Below, one piece after another: positions 44,717-56,310 of a DNA stretch of 64,000 nt (the stretch's first letter is position 1; every line of letters starts with the position of its first letter). The position numbers and the translations under genes were made by a program. Source of the stretch: Hymenopus coronatus (taxonomy: Eukaryota > Arthropoda > Insecta > Mantodea > Hymenopodidae); assembly GCA_030762935.1 (NCBI GenBank), contig CM060895.1, forward strand, positions 80,112,001 through 80,176,000, read 5' to 3'. Under the pieces are notes generated by a model. That model was not told where the DNA came from. It searched no databases and saw only the letters and a list, made by a program, of their open reading frames with translations.

Positions 44717-45535
44717 GAAATCTGATGCGTTCCATTCATATAATTTTTTCTATGTCTTTGTAACAAATTATTAAACATAATATTAAACATTAGCAGAAAT
44801 TGTCCTTATTACTTGGTTCCTTTAAGTTGAAGGGGAAAAATCTTATGTGTTCCATTCACATGATGTCCTCTAGCAGTTCAGTAAACAAACCTTTTACTCA
44901 AAATATTAATTTGTTACCTTCATCATGCTAATCAAGATAAACATGAGTAGAATTAGTCTTATTACTAGCTTCCCTTTGCGTAGAAGGGAAATAAGAAAAT
45001 GCATGGGCTTAAGCAATAGTCTCATTCTATAAAAGCCGGTCGCTATGTGAAACAGTGGAAATTCCAATCTCTGTGCTTGCCAGGACTAAACAAACGAGAA
45101 ATGAGAAGAAAGATGATTGAAACCAATAATCCCAAATATCTCGAAAATGGCTAATTTTACAAAAAAAGGTATTTGACATAAACTGTGTATTTTAATGAGA
45201 TCTACATTTTTTTGTGTGATAAGTTTTAGTCTATCTCTTATGGTTTACCACTTATACAAAAGTAATCCAGAATAAAGAGGTTTTCCCAGAAAATTCAGGA
45301 TATACATTTTGTTTGTCATAAGAATATCTTAAACATAGGGTATTTTAATCAAAATTGTTAGAGCCATTTTTGAGAAAATCAAAATTTTCAAAAAATGTTC
45401 CATGTAAAGGGTGGTTGGGTGGGGGATTTCCTTGAAAATCTTTGTGTCGCATACTTGGAAGATACCAAAATAGATGCCAAGTTCGGTATTTAACAGTCTT
45501 TTTGTTTACTAGCTGAATTATTAAACGGAATACAG
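44717..45535 (+). repeat. Hairpin-ended repeat, composite with doubled 5' end, 3' lost
   Basis: A first 5' end at 44720 (AAATCTGATGCGTTCCATTC) breaks after ~120 bp. A second 5' end (AATCTTATGTGTTCCATTCA, 44839) leads the main body, which stops near 45535 before the 3' hairpin. Confidence 0.7.
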
Positions 45536-45652
45536 TGCATGTGCATGAACTCATGAGATCTACACACAGTGAAATTTAGCATTAAAGCCACTAGATTTCA
45601 ACATGTATAGAGTACTTCATGTCTCACTGCTTCTGAAATTGCAAGAAACCTA

Positions 45653-45930
45653 TGTCGCCCTCCGTGGTGTAATGTTACTATGCTAATTTCATATGCTCAA
45701 GGTCGCCGGTTCAAACCCGGCGGAGGACGATGGATTTTTTTGGGTGTAAAAATTCTTAGCATGGCTTCCTTCAGAAAGAAAGTATCAGATTTATGGCATG
45801 TGAAAGAACCTTAAGCCTGATAGAGAGGTATTTGAGCAAACTTAATCAGTCTTTCATACCCAATTTAGAATAGGACACTGAGAATCACAGAAGTTAAAGA
45901 AGTCCATAAATAACATGCCATTTTATTTAC
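45653..45930 (+). mobile_element. tRNA-derived SINE, family A
   Basis: CGCCCTCCGTGGTGTAATG (A box with one deletion), GGTCGCCGGTTCAAACCCGG (B box), then GGCGGAGGACGATGGATTTT and the family body. A short duplication GAAACCTA flanks it (45645-45652, 45931-45938). Confidence 0.85.
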
Positions 45931-46179
45931 GAAACCTACTGAATGAAGACTAGGGAGGCGTGTCCTCAAGAAAAGGTGTATGCTTAGTACATTATCAACT
46001 AAATTATAGGACAAGAACGTTGTTGTTATACATAAAATATCGACAAATTTAACTAATGAAGCAATGGAACCAGTTGCTTTTTGTGACAGAATTTCCAGAA
46101 CAATCATATTAAGGGATGCAAATACTCATACCCTATCGATTAATACCAGTAAGAAATTTTATTTTGGGTGGGTTTTAGG

Positions 46180-46645
46180 ATAGGAAGGAAAGTAATTGAA
46201 ACTTGTGCAACATATTGTGAAGATGATGATGCAAGCTGCTATGAGCTGCCGGCAAGCCCAAGGGATCCTTACCTGGCCTTGGTGCAGCTATTATGCTGTT
46301 GATGTAATGTGCAGGATTTTGATCCATCAATTTTTCTCTAGCCAGCCAATATAAATTGTGTATCTTCCCATCTGGTACAGCTTTCCTCAATTCTGTGCAT
46401 TCCAGTAGGTGCTCTCCATTTAAAATCTAGCCAGTATTGCAGATCTTATATGCGTTGTCATTGATAAAACCAAACCTATGTAGATGTTTCGCCAAACAGT
46501 CATGTGTAGAGGCTAATCTCAGTGAGCAACTGCCTCTTTCCTTGGGACATTTTTTGTTTTTTGCACTATTTCTTTTATGTTGGAGTAATTTTTATTAGAA
46601 ATTTCCTTTTGAATATTATGTTGGTATTTTTGATGTACCGCAAAA
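46180..46645 (-). pseudogene. LINE C-terminal remnant (I-like), downstream half of a split element
   Basis: On the minus strand: NTNIIFKRKFLIKITPT, then a frame with LRLASTHDCLAKHLHRFGFI and NDNAYKICNTG, then ILNGEHLLECTELRKAVPDG and IHNLYWLAREKL. The order of a conserved HDCLAKHLHR block and a Cys/His tail (C..C..H..C) is that of the region after RNase H in I-like LINEs. It is broken by stops. Its upstream half appears to be at 50395-51030. Confidence 0.65.
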
Positions 46646-47050
46646 GCAAGTGAATCCGATATAGGCAGGTAATTCTGATCGTTTCTTCTTTTACTCAGAA
46701 AACAACAATAAACGATGGAACAACTGTTTATAGTTAATTATTGCATCGTGTGTTCAGAACGAGAATACAATTAGAACACAACATTGTTATGTCGGAACTG
46801 TTATTATTGTTTTCTATAGCAGTAGGTCAGATTCAAGTGAATGCGTCATAGTGGTGGAAGAGGCTTACTTATGAAAAGGTCTGTAGAGCATTTCATCGCT
46901 TTTGTATAACTAGGTATGTTTTAACATATTTTATTTCATTCATGTTTCTAGTGATAGTATCAGTAACGAAACCTATTCAAGTTCATTTTGTTTTAATGGT
47001 AGCTTGTCTGACATTAAAATTTGTTACATTGTAGGGTGAATCCGATCAGC

Positions 47051-48591
47051 ATGGGGAAGTATAAAAAGAAAGTTGGTCCTGGCAGTAGATGTAAATACAA
47101 TCCTGTATACTTAACTAATGCTGTAAATGCCATGAAATCAGGGAAATTAAGCATCCGAAAAGCATCGGAGCAATATGGTGTGCCACATACCACCCTTAAT
47201 GATAAAATAAATAACAAATATAAATTCAAAATGGGAGGACAAACTGCTTTAAGTAGAGAAGAAGAAAAAGGTTTGGTTGAAGGATTACTGGTGGTGTGTG
47301 CCAAATGGGGTTTCCCGCTAAGAGATCAAGATATCAGAAACGTAGTACAAAGCTATCTGAATAGGATAGGGAAAATAGAAAAAAGATTTACTGACAACAG
47401 ACCTGGCAAGGAATGGTTACCTGGATTCCTTGGAAGAAACAAGGATTTAAGTGTAACATTAAGTGAAAATATAAAGAAGGCCAGAGCAGCTGTTACAAAC
47501 GCTACAGTGCATGAATATTTTTTTAATTTGGAGACATCTAACATCATTACTTATGATGAAACCAATTTCTCAGATGATCCGGGCCAAGTTAGAATCGTCA
47601 TCAAACAGGTGTGACCCGGAAAGAATAATTGATTCTTCAAAGATCAGCATTAGCATTATGGAAAATTGCTTCCTCCGTATACAGTGTACAAGAGTAAGCA
47701 TCTCTATGAGACATGGCTGTTAGGGGGTATGCCTGGTGCTGGCTATAATAGAAATATGAGTGGATGGTTTGATATGAATATGTTTGAAACATGGTTTTCG
47801 GACATTCTGGTTTCTTTTGTAAGAAGATTAGAATGGACAAAGTTGCTAATAGGGGATAAGTTAACAAGCCACATTTCTCTGCATGTCATCAAACAGTGTG
47901 AGTTGCACAATTGCGATTTGTTCTATTGCCACTTGACCCAACCACTCGATGTAGCATTCTTTCGACCACTCAAACATGCTTGGAGGAGTGTTCTTGACAA
48001 ATGGAAACAACATAACAGAGGTGTAGTTCCAAAATCAGAATTTCCTCACCTTCCTAAAAAGGCATTTGATGAAATTGGAGATAATAAGAAACAGAATATC
48101 ATATCCAGTTTTGCAAAGACAGGGATTGTTCCCTTCTACCCAGAAAAAGTTCTCTCTCAAGTTGTAGATGTAAATGATGATCATGGTACAGGACATGGAA
48201 AAGTCATGGACAGAAGCATTTGTGGATCACTTAAAAAAGTACTGGAGAAGCAGCTAAGAGAACAGAAGCGGTTCGTAAGACTTGTTTGAATGTGACGTCA
48301 GGTAAGGGAGTGGTTGTGGAAGATCTTGAGAGTCAACAAAATGTCCACATTACAGGTGAAGGAACCAGTGAAGATGAGCCAGCAGAGAGAGATGATGATG
48401 ATGATGATGAAGCATCAAAAGCAGTTGAGGAAAGTGAGGATGAAACTGAAGAAATATCAAAAGGAGAGTTTGTTGTGGTAAAATTCCCAACGAAGAAGAG
48501 GGTTAGATATTTGATGGGAAAGATTGAGGAAGAAGTTGATAAAAATTTGTTTGAGGTTAAGTTTTTAAGAAAAAAGAAAGTGTTAACTTGA
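47051..48591 (+). pseudogene. pogo/Tigger-type DDE transposase, inactivated
   Basis: The ATG at 47051 starts MGKYKKKVGPGSRCKYNPVY. An HTH_psq domain follows (KLSIRKASEQYGVPHTTLND), then a CENPB-like region and the first catalytic Asp in ITYDETNFSDDPG (about 47555-47585). The frame then breaks (47614). ERIIDSSKISISIM is in another frame, LLPPYTVYKSKHLYETW resumes at 47669, IGDKLTSHISLHVIKQC holds the second Asp, and HLTQPLDVAFFRPLKHAW the third. A few residues before that last motif are deleted. A third frame from 48286 encodes an acidic tail (DDDDDD, EESEDETEE). At least three frame disruptions mean no active product. Confidence 0.85.
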
Positions 48592-49107
48592 ACACGCACT
48601 TCATTTTTCCAGAGACTTAAGACACTGCAGAAGTAGAGAGAAGTGAAATAATTCGAAAAATCCAATGCAAAACTCAAAGAAGAGGAAGTTACGTGTTCAG
48701 AAACATAGATGTTATAATTAATAAAATTGAGTAATGGACAGTTTCAATGATGAGAGCCTGTATATTAATAAACTGAGCTGTGTTTTTCTTCATTGTAATC
48801 ATATTCTGTATTCGGCCTTTGGTTACGAACATGTGCTGAAACATTTGGAATCCTACAAAATAAATATGAATATAAATGCACAATTTATATACCATTATTT
48901 GTTGTTTCTGTGTAATTTATGAAATTATTTTTTAAACATCACGGTTGTGATCGCAGCCACCCATATTAAAGTTATAAAATGACATTGAATGAAAATAAAT
49001 GAGTGATCGGAACCACCCGCACTATGCAGGTGACACCGATCGTAAACAATTAAATAAATATGTCATTGTTGAAGCTAGTCAATGATATTTATCATTATTG
49101 TCAAATA
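48592..49107. other. Flank of pogo-like element; ends not resolved
   Basis: GTGATCGCAGCCACCC (48947), GTGATCGGAACCACCCGCAC (49002) and GCAGGTGACACCGATCG (49025) are related short motifs that could be subterminal transposase sites. I could not match a convincing terminal inverted repeat at the left side near 46650-46700. Confidence 0.3.
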
Positions 49108-50393
49108 CGAGGTACGTTCAGAAAGTAAGTTCCGTTTGGTAATAAAATTAAATTGTGCACAGATACAGAATAATTATTTATTGCACAAAATTCTACAACT
49201 CTTAAAACTACTTTTCCACATAACTGCCGAAATTTTGCAGGCATTTTTCATAGCGTTGCACAAGTTTTTGTATACCTTCTTCATAGAAGTTTGCCGCCTG
49301 TGTCTTCAAAAAATTGGAAACATTTTCTTTCAGCTCTTCGTCATCGTTGAAGTGTTGACCGCCAAGGAAAGACTTGAGATGTAAGAACAGATGAAAGTCG
49401 CTAGGAGCGAGGTCAGGGCTGTGCGGAGGATGGTCAAACACATCCCAGTCAAATCCCTGTAGGAGGTTTTTCGTCACATTTGCAGTGTGGTCGTGCGTTG
49501 TCGTGAAGAAAAACAACACCTTTTGACAGCAATCCTCGGCGCTTATTCTGTATTGCGCGGCGCAATTTCCTAAGTGTCTCGCAATAAACATCTGCATGAT
49601 TATTTGACCACGCGGTAAGAAATCAATGAGTAAGATGCCTTTCCAGTCCCAGAACACTGTGCACGTCATTTTTCAAGGTGTCAAGATTTGTTTCGGCTTA
49701 ACCTTTGCTGGGGATGAAGTGTGCCTCCATTCCATTGATTGCCGCTTACTTTCAGGGGTGTCGTAAGAAACCCAAATCTCATCTCCTGTGACTATCTGTG
49801 TCAGAAATTATTCGCCGTCTTCATCATAACGGGTTAAAAACTGAAATGCACTACCCATCCGTTTTGTTTTGTGTTGCTCAGTTTCAGTTTTTCGGTTACA
49901 ATTTCATGAATTAGTGATCGTGAGCTTTGGGGAAATTGCATAGCGAGAGCACTAATTGTAAACTTGCGGTTTTCCTGGATCTTGTCATCAATCGCGTGAA
50001 CCAGTTCTTCGTAACCAAAGATGGACGCCCACTTCGTTCTTCATCGTGCACTTCACTACGTCCTTCATTGAACTGTCGGACCCATCTTCTCACCATTGAA
50101 TCACTCGTATTTTGTCCGTAAACTTCGCAAATTTGCCGATAAATTTCAATTGGTTTCACTTTCCTAGCATTCAGAAAACGAATCATAGATCTGATTTCAC
50201 AAGCGGCGGGATTTTTAATCAACACCGACATTGTAAACAAGCACAACAAAGCGTATGTGGCTGACAGCGATCTCAAAATGGCGCACATTTCTTGTCCTTG
50301 ATACAGAGCATCTACCGCGCATGTGCGGAACTGCGATTGCAGCGCTGCAGCGGAGATAAATTGAAACGGAACTTACCTTCTGGACGTACCTTG
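49108..50393 (-). mobile_element. Mariner element, full length, dead transposase
   Basis: TA dinucleotides (49106-49107, 50394-50395) flank terminal inverted repeats of about 31 bp (CGAGGTACGTTCAGAAAGTA / CAAGGTACGTCCAGAAGGTA in opposite orientation). The length of 1,286 bp is usual for mariner. On the minus strand MSVLIKNPAACEIRSMIRFL begins the HTH part, WVRQFNEGRSEVHDEERSGR follows, IVTGDEIWVSYDTPESK carries the first Asp, HDHTANVTK the second, and HPPHSPDLAPSDFHLFLHLK the third (D34D type). At least two frameshifts (about 50000 and 49845) and two in-frame stops inactivate it. Confidence 0.93.
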
Positions 50394-50394
50394 T

Positions 50395-51030
50395 ATGAAG
50401 GAACATATCCTCCGTACTTCACCATTATTAACAAAGTATTTCATTTCAAAATATTAAATTATATGCAAATTTTGATCAGATTCACCTGTTTTTACAGTAT
50501 ATTAAATTTGATATTTTTAGTTTCACATCTAATCTAAAAGACTTTATAGTTTTTGAGTGTAGCACTGCACCCTTTTTTGGCCAGAAGGTCTGCAGTCTGG
50601 TAACCAATCACTCCCACATGTGGTGATGTCCACTGTTATCTGTTTAAATTTTGTTTGGAGTAAACTATAATAAGATCTCACATCCTTAATATTATGAGAG
50701 TCATATGGACTATCATATCGTTCTATTGCTTGAATGGCAGAAACTGGGTCTATGAGAACAACTGCGTAATTTTGTGCAGCTATTGTTACACTCAGCCATT
50801 CTTTAACATAGTGCATACAAACACAATATCCAGACTAATAAAGACCATTCATATGTATTTCTAAAGCACACATAATAGTTCTTGAGACATCAGTCTTGCC
50901 AAATCTTGAAACTTTGACAACTAGAACTTCTGGGGCTGGTACTATGGAACATAAGTAAGGGCTGAGGGGTGCTTGATCGGACAGTCTATTGTGAAAAGTT
51001 AAAGCAGTCAAGAAGTGAAGAGTGAACACA
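50395..51030 (-). pseudogene. LINE RNase H remnant (I-like), upstream half of a split element
   Basis: On the minus strand: LTFHNRLSDQAPLSPYLCSI, VKVSRFGKTD, then NYAVVLIDPVSAIQAIERYD (RNase H strand with Asp and the SAIQAI helix) and KDVRSYYSLLQTKFKQITVD. After frame breaks it ends ADLLAKKG-like at about 50560 and continues KTIKSFRLDVKLKISNLIY to about 50400. Coding similarity then stops at the mariner/pogo block. Confidence 0.65.
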
Positions 51031-51272
51031 GTGAATAAGCGGACAGTTAGGACAATGCAAAGTGCAGCACGGTTGTAATTTGTGATTCAGTTGTGGTTTG
51101 ATTTGGCAGAACAGTTGTGCTGTATAACAAATGTGTGACATTTGTGAGCCTAGTGTAATGTGTTACATTGAATGTCTTAGTAGTAAATGAAGTGTCTTTA
51201 GCAGTTCCTGGTATTCTCATTTGTTTAAATATTCTTTATTCCTCAATTTTATAGGAGCCCAAAACCGAAAAA

Positions 51273-51850
51273 TTCTGATGTGTTCCATGCACATGACTTT
51301 TTCTAGATGCACTACAAAGAATCTTTCCATGCAAAAGATTATTCTTCTATCTACTTCATACTAAGTGAGATAAACATTAGCAGCAATAGTCTTATTACTT
51401 ACTTCCTTGTAAGTAGCAGAAAAATAAGGGAATAAATAGGTTTAAATGATAGTCAAATCTTTTAAAACCTATCGCTATGTGAAAAATTGAAATTTGGTTC
51501 CTTTTGTATTCCCAGGAGTAAAACAAGAGAGATGAAACAAAATTTGACTTTCTGCTGGGGAAAAGTTTAAATAGTTTGAAATTGAAACCAATAACCAGGA
51601 ATTCCTCGGAAATGTTTAGCTTGACAAAAAATGTAATGACATAAATTGTGTGTTTTAATGAGATCTTAATTTTTTTGTGCAGTAAGTTTTTGTCTATCAC
51701 TTATGGTTTACAAGTAATATAAAGTCATCTGGAATAAAGAGGTCTTCAGATGTTATTCCCAAAAAACTCAGCTTATACATTTTGTTTGTCAAGAAAATAT
51801 ATTAAACATTTGGTATTTTTTGAGAGAGTAAAAACTTTTGAAAAATGTTT
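51273..51850 (+). repeat. Hairpin-ended repeat, 3' truncated
   Basis: Starts AAATTCTGATGTGTTCCATG. The body is intact to the GGTATTTTTTGAGAGAG region, then it ends without microsatellite or hairpin. Confidence 0.75.
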
Positions 51851-52469
51851 CAAGATTTTAAAAATCAGGTTTGTCTCAAAATAATATGGGCCTTAACAAT
51901 GGATACTGATATATTTATTTGTTGCAAACATGGCTTTGTTTGTCAACAATGAAAGAAATAAGAAATGAAGTGATATTATTGGTGGAAACACTCTAGCCAA
52001 CACCTACAGCAATGCCTGCATGGATATGAGAGCAGTGCTATGCAATGTGATGTTCCATTAAATTTCAATTGCATTTTCAATTTTTTTAGTTTTTAAATCT
52101 TATCCAAAGAGATGTAATGCTGCTGAGCAGTGCATATGGCTGTAATATAAAAAAGCGCATCTTAAGAGTGTAAAGCAAGGAAATCTCACAGATTTCCAAC
52201 TAAGAAATATGGAATGTAGACTCATTTTACAAAAGAAAAATACTTTCAACCAGAAAAGGGAATTGTCAATTTTATTTACATTTTAAGGTGAGCGACTGTG
52301 ATGAAACTCAAATATTAAAAAGAAAATTAATGAAGAATGAAAAATCCTAAGATCAATACTTAAAACAAAGACCAATCCCTATGTTAGACCTATGTGTAAG
52401 CTAAACTATAAATCCATCCACTTCATCATTTAGTGATTTTCTGATGGAAAGCAAAAGACAAAGAATAAA
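51851..52469. other. Nothing recognised
   Basis: AT-rich, no motif or long frame seen. Lies between two copies of the hairpin-ended repeat. Confidence 0.4.
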
Positions 52470-53273
52470 AATCTGATGTGTTCCATTCACATGACTTTCT
52501 CTACATCTCTGCAACAAATTTTTCTATTTACTTCATCTAATCAAGAACAAATTAGCAGAAATAGTCTTATTACTTGCTTCCTTGTTAGTAGAAGCAAATT
52601 AAGGGGGTACCTTAGGTTAAAGTGATAGTCAAAAGCTGATTGCTATGTAACTGAAGTTTCTTTGTTTGCACGGACACAAGTTCACAAAGTCCTGTATGAG
52701 AAAAGTATAAGTTTTTTATAGCTGAAACCAAAAACAAGGAATATCTAAAAAACAATCAATTCCACGAAAAAAATTTATATAACATATATTGTGTGTTTTA
52801 AGGTCCTCTACATTTGTTGTGTGGTAAGTTTTTGTCCATCTCTTACGGTTTAGCAGTTATCAAAATTCCGTAAAATTGACCCAGAATAAAGTCTTCAGAG
52901 GCTATTCCCAGAAAATTCAAAATGTAAATTTTATTTGTCAGGTAAATATCTTTAATATACCATATTTTAATCAAAATCGTTAGAGCCATTTTTTAGAAAA
53001 TCAAAATTTTCTAAAAAAAGTTCCATGTAAAGGGTAGTTTGGGATGGGGGGATTTTTCTCAAAATCTTTGTGTCGCATCCCTGAAAGATACTAAACTTTA
53101 ATACTAAGTTTGGTATTTAACGACTTTTCATTTTTGAGTTATCGTGTTCACAGACACACACACACACACACACCCAACATGGACCTTTCTTTGGATACAG
53201 GGGATCCTAAAACATATATTTCTGGTGAAATTTCGGTATCGAAATTTTAGTGCGTATAGAGAAAGTAAAAGGT
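52470..53273 (+). repeat. Hairpin-ended repeat with long CA microsatellite
   Basis: Starts AAAAATCTGATGTGTTCCAT. (CA)n at 53155-53174. The 3' end is GTGCGTATAGAGAAAGTAAAA, with the left half of the hairpin deleted. Confidence 0.85.
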
Positions 53274-53559
53274 GTATAGAATATGATTATAATATTGCCT
53301 GCAACAATGAACATGAAGATTTCAATAATGAAATGCTGGGACAAACTTTGTAGACCTGCGACCTAGGTACAGAAATTCTGAGAAAATGTCTTGAATTTGA
53401 AACTGAAAAGGAAACTGGAGATGTTTGTATAGAGCATTAGGTATGTTTTAAATAATGGCTTTTATGAACCAAGTTCATCTGATGGAGTGACATGGAAGAA
53501 ACAGAAGAAGAGCCACAGGAAATGTCTTAAAATACTTTCCATAGTGCGAAGCAAGTAAA

Positions 53560-53815
53560 TCACTCTTGGGGCATGTCATCTCAAAATATAAGTTGAAATA
53601 TCTTGTAATTTATTGGGAAGAATGCAAGTCAGTTGGGGAATTTAATTTCTGTTGGCATGTTGCCATGTTGGTCAGTGAATTGATTAACTGGACAGAGACC
53701 AGGAGATCTGTGGTTCAAATCCCGGCTATGGGATTTAATTTTTCATTCTGACTGCATATCCAACTCCTGTCCTAAATGCAGCTATTGTGAAAGAAACAAT
53801 GAATTGAATGTATAA
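53560..53815 (+). mobile_element. tRNA-derived SINE, family B, old copy
   Basis: GTCATCTCAAAATATAAG and ATGCAAGTCAGTTGGGGAAT match the 5' extension. GGCATGTTGCCATGTTGGTC (A-box region), GTGGTTCAAATCCCGGCTAT (B box) and TCCAACTCCTGTCCTAAATG (tail) follow. Confidence 0.65.
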
Positions 53816-54718
53816 CCAATGTGTATTCACTCAGTTGCTCAGCATTGATCTGAGCTTTAAATTAATTGTAGCTTAATAACTTACCAGAGATATACCTAAA
53901 CTATTGTCGTTGTATATACTATAGAAACTATTATAAGCATTTCATACTCTGATATGTCCAATAACTGTGCTTTGTTCTCAAGAATGAAAATAATAATAAT
54001 AATAATAATAATAACTTATTTTATTTGGAATTTGTACTGTTCTAAAAATTGCTCTTAACAATTTTGCGTAAATACCATACATTAAAGATAAATACAGGGC
54101 AAAAAAATTTAGATATATCTTGAATTTTCTTGAATTGCTAGTGAAGACTGCCTCATTTAGAATAAATTTTGTATTCTGCTGTGTAAAGGGTAAACATTAA
54201 GCGATAGATAAAGATGTACATCTCTGTAAAACACACACTTTGTTTCAAATAACTTTTTTGTGTGGCATAAGTCATTTCTGAGATATTCCTTGGTTCTCAT
54301 GATTGCATGGAAAGAGTATGAAATTTTAAGGCCAGAATATAGCATCCAGTTCTTTAGCATTGGACTATTCCTATTCCCTTTGCATCTATAACAAAATTTG
54401 TAATATAGCTATTTCTAAAATTAAAATGAAATAGAAGAAAAAGTTTTATAAGTATAATTTGTATATACCCTGTATTAAATGAGGAATAGAGGAAGTTCTG
54501 TAAATGTGCACATCAGAGTTTTGAATGACACATACGGAATTATCCTTATAGAAGTTTAAAATCATAGTCTTATAATTACTTAACTCTTTGGGTTTCAACT
54601 TGTACACAGCATTGTCTATCAGAATTTATATTGATGCATTGTTATCTAAATATTCAATTCACAATGGGAATACGCAGTGTTGTATCTATATTATTACCTA
54701 TGCAAATCTCATTTTTAG

Positions 54719-54852
54719 GATGTAATATGGCTCCAGGTGTTAATGGAGGCCGACAAACAGGAACAGTTCCAAAGACAAAGTCACATAATGGAACTTCACG
54801 TGATTATGCAAGCAGACGAGAACAAGGGTTGAATCACATACCAAATAACCTG
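54719..54852 (+). CDS. Candidate coding exon of divergent gene
   Basis: The acceptor CATTTTTAG (54718) and a perfect donor CTG|GTGAGT (54853) bound an open frame. The in-frame ATG at 54727 gives MAPGVNGGRQTGTVPKTKSH and continues to ...LNHIPNNL, 42 codons ending in phase 0. The peptide is polar, rich in Gly/Arg/Thr/Ser, and looks like a disordered N-terminus. It joins in frame to the exon at 63506. The product is not recognised. A fold-back transposon starts only 19 bp after the donor. Confidence 0.55.
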
Positions 54853-54871
54853 GTGAGTGTCTGGAGATATA

Positions 54872-55754
54872 CAGGGTTACTACAAAAGAAATAGACAACT
54901 TCAACTGCCTGTAAAACAAAAACTATTAGAGATAGCAACCTAATTACTTTGGAAGTATGTTGAGAAACTCTCAAAGTTTTGTTTGTTACTATTGGTAATG
55001 CTGTAGTGTTTTGTTTGTTGTTGCAGAAGCTGAAATGGCGGAAAATCCTGTGGAAAAGGCATATTGCGTGTTGGAATTTGCTGGAATGCAATCAACAACT
55101 GTTGTCCAACGACGTTTTAGAACACGTTACCACAAAAATGAAATGATGCGCTCACAAAAACCAGCATCGTCTTCATCATGTCGCAACATGTCGATGCAAA
55201 AGTCACGCCGTATGACCTTATCTTCTTCACTCAGAAACTGCAACATCTGTAATCTGTAAGGCATCATGTGCAGTCGCTTCCGCAAGATTTTCCATACAGT
55301 TTGCTGTGGAATTTGTAATTGCATGCTTGCCCTAGATGTCGATTTCTGTGGGATTCTTATGTAGGCAGAACGAACACGTTCAACGTTTTCTTCCGAAATT
55401 CTTGGTCTTTCCGAGCTCTTCCCTTTGCACAAACATCCCGCTGTCTCGAATTTTCTATACCAGTCGTAGATTGACTGTCTAGTCGGTGGCATTTTGTAGT
55501 AGCGTGTTCTAAAATGTCGGACAACAGTTGCTGATTGCGTTCTAGCAAATTCCAACACGCAATATGCCTTTTCCACAGGATTTTCCGCCATTTCAGCTTC
55601 TGCAACAACAAACTAAACACTACAGCATTACCAATAGTAACAAACGAAACTTTGAGAGTTTCTCAACATACCTCCAAAATAATTAGGTTGCTATCTCTAA
55701 TAATTTTTGTTTTACAGGCAGTTGAAGCTGTCTATTTCTTTTGTAGTAACCCTG
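54872..55754. mobile_element. Fold-back element with DUF4817-type ORF start in both arms
   Basis: TA duplications (54870-54871, 55755-55756) flank inverted ends CAGGGTTACTACAAAAGAAA / TTTCTTTTGTAGTAACCCTG. The inverted arms are long, about 265 bp each (54872-55137 and 55490-55754), and nearly identical. Each arm includes the same start MAENPVEKAYCVLEFA. From the right arm a minus-strand frame continues (55591-55127) through RHFRTRYYK, SIYDWYRKFETAGCLCKGKS, RPRISEENVERVRSAY and QQTVWKILRKRLHMMPYRLQ, the DUF4817/HTH pattern of Tc1/mariner-like ORFs. It then runs into the left arm and loses the catalytic part, so it is non-autonomous. Confidence 0.85.
55127..55591 (-). CDS. Truncated DUF4817-type transposon protein, 154 codons open
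   Basis: Open frame inside the fold-back element. It has the two helix-turn-helix-like segments typical of the DUF4817 N-terminus, followed by LQFLSEEDKVIRRDFCIDML and HDEDDAGFCERIISF. The DDE residues of a full transposase are missing because the frame ends in the opposite arm. It is intact enough to be translated but would be a DNA-binding fragment only. Confidence 0.6.
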   Translation of the reverse strand: MAENPVEKAYCVLEFARTQSATVVRHFRTRYYKMPPTRQSIYDWYRKFETAGCLCKGKSSERPRISEENVERVRSAYIRIPQKSTSRASMQLQIPQQTVWKILRKRLHMMPYRLQMLQFLSEEDKVIRRDFCIDMLRHDEDDAGFCERIISFLW

Positions 55755-56310
55755 TATATAGCAATTTTTATATATTATGCAAAGAACAATGAAAGCAGAA
55801 TGTGCAAGATACATTTAGGTTAGTATTATTATAAACTATTAGATTAATATAAGAATTAGGTTAACCATAAATTAGGTTGTGTTTACTGGAGTAAGACTTT
55901 AGGTCTTAAACTTTTGTTAACAACATTATTGTCAACAAAGGTGATAAAACATATCATATACACGTATATCAATAGAAGTAAATAAGATGTGTTTAATAAT
56001 TCAGTTTCAAGAATAAAATTTATATTTGAGTCAATTTGTGATATATATTACTTAGGTATGTAACATTTATTTATTCAGAATATGTTTCAAAATCACTTGC
56101 TTTCATCATCAAATTTTTGTCAACTGCTGGTATTGGTTAAAGTAGACATAATTCATAATTCTCTCTTGTGTGAAGAATGTCGCCAGTAGGATTTCAAAAC
56201 TCTTAATAACTTCAAATTTTTTGGGATTTCACGTATTTTTGCCAAAAATGTCAAGATATGAGCGGCGTTCAATAAGTCCTTAGAAATTCCAAGAGATTAC
56301 ACTTGTAGAG

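Noticed and set aside
48286..48591. Acidic protein as a separate gene
   Set aside because: It begins at a non-ATG codon and is in continuation of the pogo transposase after a frameshift, so it is best read as the C-terminal tail of that pseudogene.
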